The notes beneath the pieces are model-generated. The model was given only the letters and a program-made list of their open reading frames with translations. It was not told the DNA's origin and made no database searches. The position numbers were made by a program, and so were the translations under genes. A stretch of DNA of 7,939 nt from the NCBI GenBank assembly GCA_945861845.1, contig CAMAWS010000132.1, forward strand, positions 1-7,939, read 5' to 3'. Below are positions 5,754 to 7,939 of this stretch, in pieces. Source of the stretch: Candidatus Sulfopaludibacter sp. SbA3. GTDB taxonomy: Bacteria > Acidobacteriota > Terriglobia > 20CM-2-55-15. Position 1 is the first letter of the stretch, and each line of letters starts with the position of its first letter.

Positions 5754-7939
5754 ATGCACGTAAGGTTCTGGGGAACACGAGGTTCAATTCCAACACCGGG
5801 CAAGAGCACTGCCGTATTTGGCGGTAACACCTCCTGCACCGAGATTCTCACGGATGACGGAACGCAGATCGTACTTGATTCCGGTACGGGTATTCGTGAA
5901 CTCGGCCTGGACATGTTGCGTAATCGAACCGGCCCCCACCGAATACATCTCCTGATCGGGCATACGCATTGGGATCACATCCAGGGGTTTCCCTTTTTTA
6001 CGCCGGCATTCCTCCCCGGAACCGAATTGAATATTTATGGTTCGGCTGGTTTTCAGCGAAGCCTTGAGGACTCGTTGTCGGGACAAATGCAGTACTCCTA
6101 CTTCCCCGTCAAGCTCACGGACCTTTCGAGCAGGATTCACTACACGGAACTTGAGGAAGGATTCTTCCGCATCGGTGATGTGTTCATTGAGACGCAGTAC
6201 CTGAATCATACTGCCCCGACTGCCGGGTTCAGGATTACCAGCGCTGGAACAACGGTGGCATACATTGCGGACCATGAGCCGTTCTGGAATTCTCCCGGCC
6301 CTGTGTTTCACCATCCCGGCGATCAACGTCACATTGAATTCCTGAAGAACTGCGACCTGCTCGTACATGACGCTCAATATCCGAACGAGGAGTACCGCAC
6401 CAAGATGGGTTGGGGTCATAGCCCAATCGACTACGTCGTTGATGTTGCGCTTGCAGCCGGCGTGAGCCGCTTGGCGCTGTATCACCACGATCCCATGCAC
6501 GATGACGATACTGTCCTCCGTTTCCAGGAGCAGGCGCGGCAGCGCGTGGCGGCGGCCGGCTCGAATATGGAAGTCTTTGCGGCGGCCGAGGGAGTCTCGT
6601 TAGAGCTTTCCGGAAAGGGATTGGTACCGACCTTTCCTGAAACGTCGGCTCTGGACCGCCGCCCGATTTCGGGCGGACGCGTGCTTGTGGTTACGGACAA
6701 ACATGCCGATGTGGCAGCGATCGAATCGGTGCTTCCGGATGACGGACTGCAACTGACGTCGGCCATCAGCGGATCTTCTGCGTTGGAGCGCGTGGTGAGT
6801 CTTGCTCCGGACCTGGTGATCATCAATGCGAAACTGCCTGACGGTGAAGGCGCCAGCTTCATCCAGCCTTTGCGCGCAGCGCTGGGCAGGCCCGAACTAC
6901 CCGTCCTGCTTCTTACGGAAGGCCGCGACGGCACCGAATCGTTGTACAGCGCGGAAAGTATCGCAACCGACTACCTGGCCAAGCCGTTCAGTCCCCCAAT
7001 GCTTCGAACCCGGGTACGCGCGTGGCTTGCCCGAACGATCGGCGCCAACGGACACAATGTCGAAGTTGCGCTGGCTTCGCAAGCAGACGCCAAGAAACAG
7101 GCTTCGGCCGAACCGCTTGAGATTGAAGCAGCCCGAAAGGATTACATCGAGAACATCGGCGCCATCCCGTTGCTCCGTCCGCTGACAGCGGAACAACTGC
7201 AACAACTGGTTTCCCAGTCTACAGAACGCGTTTATCCAGCCGGCGAACTGATCATCCGGCAGGGCGAGAACGGCGACGCCGTCTACCTGATCCTCAGGGG
7301 ACGCGTGCGCATCGTCGAACCGGTTCCCGATAGCCCCGTGGAGGTATTTCTCGGAGAACTGGGAGAGGGCGAAGTATTTGGAGAACTCGGCATTCTGAAG
7401 GAGCGGCCACGTTCGGCAACCGTCATGACCCTGGAACGTACAACCTGCCTTCGAATTCCGGAAAAAGCCTTTGTCGCTGCGCTTCAGGGTTCGGCGGAAT
7501 TATCGATGGGCCTGTTGCGGGTTCTGGCCGGCCGGTTATATGACGCCGATCGGCTGCTGGCGCGGTACGCACCTGATCCCCTCACTGGCTTGCCTGGGCG
7601 CCGTGCATTCCACGAGATGTATCGCAGGCTCACGGCAGGAATCCGGCGCCGAAAGAAGAGCGTTCTGCTACTCGCGGTGGATGTCGTCAATCTTCGCGAA
7701 ATCAACGACCGGTTCGGCTACTCCGTCGGAGACGATGTCCTGCGGACCGTCGCCGACGCGCTGAGCGATTCCTCTCGTACGACGGACCTGGTCTGCAGGT
7801 ATGGGGGCGACGAATTCGCCGCTCTCCTGCTTGAGGCCGGCGGCGACAGCGACGCCGACGTCATCGTCAACCGGGTCCAGCAAAAGCTCAATGCACTGGC
7901 GGTACACCGCGGCCTGCCGCTGGCCGTGGAGTGCATCAT
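5754..7939 (+). CDS. MBL hydrolase - pseudo-receiver - cNMP-binding - GGDEF fusion (3' end outside window)
   Basis: One unbroken frame of 728 codons runs to the window edge with no stop; I translated it codon by codon. Residues 1-287 form a metallo-beta-lactamase-fold hydrolase (TaR3-like look): FWGTRGSIPTPG, metal motif HTHWDH (70-75), NHTAPTAG with His152, ADHE with Asp173, HDAQY with His205, WGHSP with His222, YHHDP with His244-245. Residues 309-428 are receiver-like, keeping Asp315, Thr388 and Lys410 but with Asn358 at the phospho-acceptor site. A linker leads to a cyclic-nucleotide-binding domain (about 470-590) with a canonical phosphate-binding cassette, FGELGIL to PRSA (Glu544, Arg553). 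The GGDEF domain (from about 608) has DPLTGL, metal Asp643, IND, GGDEF (684-688) and an I-site RTTD (675-678); its last part is cut off. It is likely a cytoplasmic c-di-GMP synthase gated by cAMP or cGMP. The MBL substrate is unknown. MHVRFWGTRGS fits family N-termini, supporting this start. Confidence 0.93.
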   Translation, partial: MHVRFWGTRGSIPTPGKSTAVFGGNTSCTEILTDDGTQIVLDSGTGIRELGLDMLRNRTGPHRIHLLIGHTHWDHIQGFPFFTPAFLPGTELNIYGSAGFQRSLEDSLSGQMQYSYFPVKLTDLSSRIHYTELEEGFFRIGDVFIETQYLNHTAPTAGFRITSAGTTVAYIADHEPFWNSPGPVFHHPGDQRHIEFLKNCDLLVHDAQYPNEEYRTKMGWGHSPIDYVVDVALAAGVSRLALYHHDPMHDDDTVLRFQEQARQRVAAAGSNMEVFAAAEGVSLELSGKGLVPTFPETSALDRRPISGGRVLVVTDKHADVAAIESVLPDDGLQLTSAISGSSALERVVSLAPDLVIINAKLPDGEGASFIQPLRAALGRPELPVLLLTEGRDGTESLYSAESIATDYLAKPFSPPMLRTRVRAWLARTIGANGHNVEVALASQADAKKQASAEPLEIEAARKDYIENIGAIPLLRPLTAEQLQQLVSQSTERVYPAGELIIRQGENGDAVYLILRGRVRIVEPVPDSPVEVFLGELGEGEVFGELGILKERPRSATVMTLERTTCLRIPEKAFVAALQGSAELSMGLLRVLAGRLYDADRLLARYAPDPLTGLPGRRAFHEMYRRLTAGIRRRKKSVLLLAVDVVNLREINDRFGYSVGDDVLRTVADALSDSSRTTDLVCRYGGDEFAALLLEAGGDSDADVIVNRVQQKLNALAVHRGLPLAVECI

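Noticed and set aside
5784..6500. 238-codon minus-strand ORF opposite the MBL domain
   Set aside because: The plus strand in this stretch encodes a complete metallo-beta-lactamase domain with all its metal motifs. The minus ORF has no recognisable features and is a shadow.
6482..7205. Minus-strand ORFs opposite the receiver and linker region
   Set aside because: Low-complexity Ser/Arg-rich translations opposite a clear receiver-like domain in a continuous plus-strand frame. These are shadows.

Overview
The window looks like chromosomal DNA from a free-living, moderately GC-rich bacterium. By eye the GC content is above 50 percent; I did not count it. Genes are tightly packed on both strands. 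A GAF/sigma-54 activator, stand-alone small enzymes and multi-domain signalling fusions fit large-genome soil lineages such as Acidobacteriota, but nothing here is diagnostic and that assignment is only a guess. There are no tRNA, rRNA, CRISPR, IS or phage features.

Layout. Positions 1-189 are a mostly non-coding leader with two DnaA-box-like 9-mers and an AT-rich patch. They lead into moaA (+, 190-1206), the radical-SAM GTP 3',8-cyclase of molybdenum cofactor synthesis. moaA ends tail-to-tail, with a 17-bp overlap, against a D-2-hydroxyacid dehydrogenase (-, 1190-2134). That gene lies 10 bp downstream of a GAF-AAA+-Fis sigma-54 activator (-, 2145-3692), so the two probably form an operon. 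Only 12 bp from the activator, and divergent from it, is a DUF2461-family gene (+, 3705-4427). Next is a three-gene minus-strand set: a mannose-6-phosphate-isomerase-type cupin (5275-5640), an 81-residue unknown with a CxxC pair (4975-5220) and a divergent peptide deformylase-like protein (4451-4945).

Divergent from the cupin, and open to the right edge (5754-7939), is the most interesting gene. It is one continuous frame of at least 728 codons joining a metallo-beta-lactamase-fold hydrolase, a receiver-like domain whose phospho-acceptor Asp is Asn, a canonical cyclic-nucleotide-binding domain, and a GGDEF domain with an RxxD inhibitory site. It reads as a cNMP-responsive diguanylate cyclase fused to a putative hydrolase. 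It has no stop codon in the window, so a search limited to closed ORFs would miss it.

Two themes cross the window. First, most genes lack a well-placed Shine-Dalgarno sequence. Several instead have a -10-like hexamer ending 7-9 nt before the start codon, as expected for leaderless or nearly leaderless mRNAs. Second, two regulators carry potential cyclic-nucleotide sensors: the CNBD of the fusion, and a GAF domain with the NKxnFxxxDE signature in the sigma-54 activator. The activator also has a non-canonical sigma-54-contact loop, GVATGV instead of GAFTGA.
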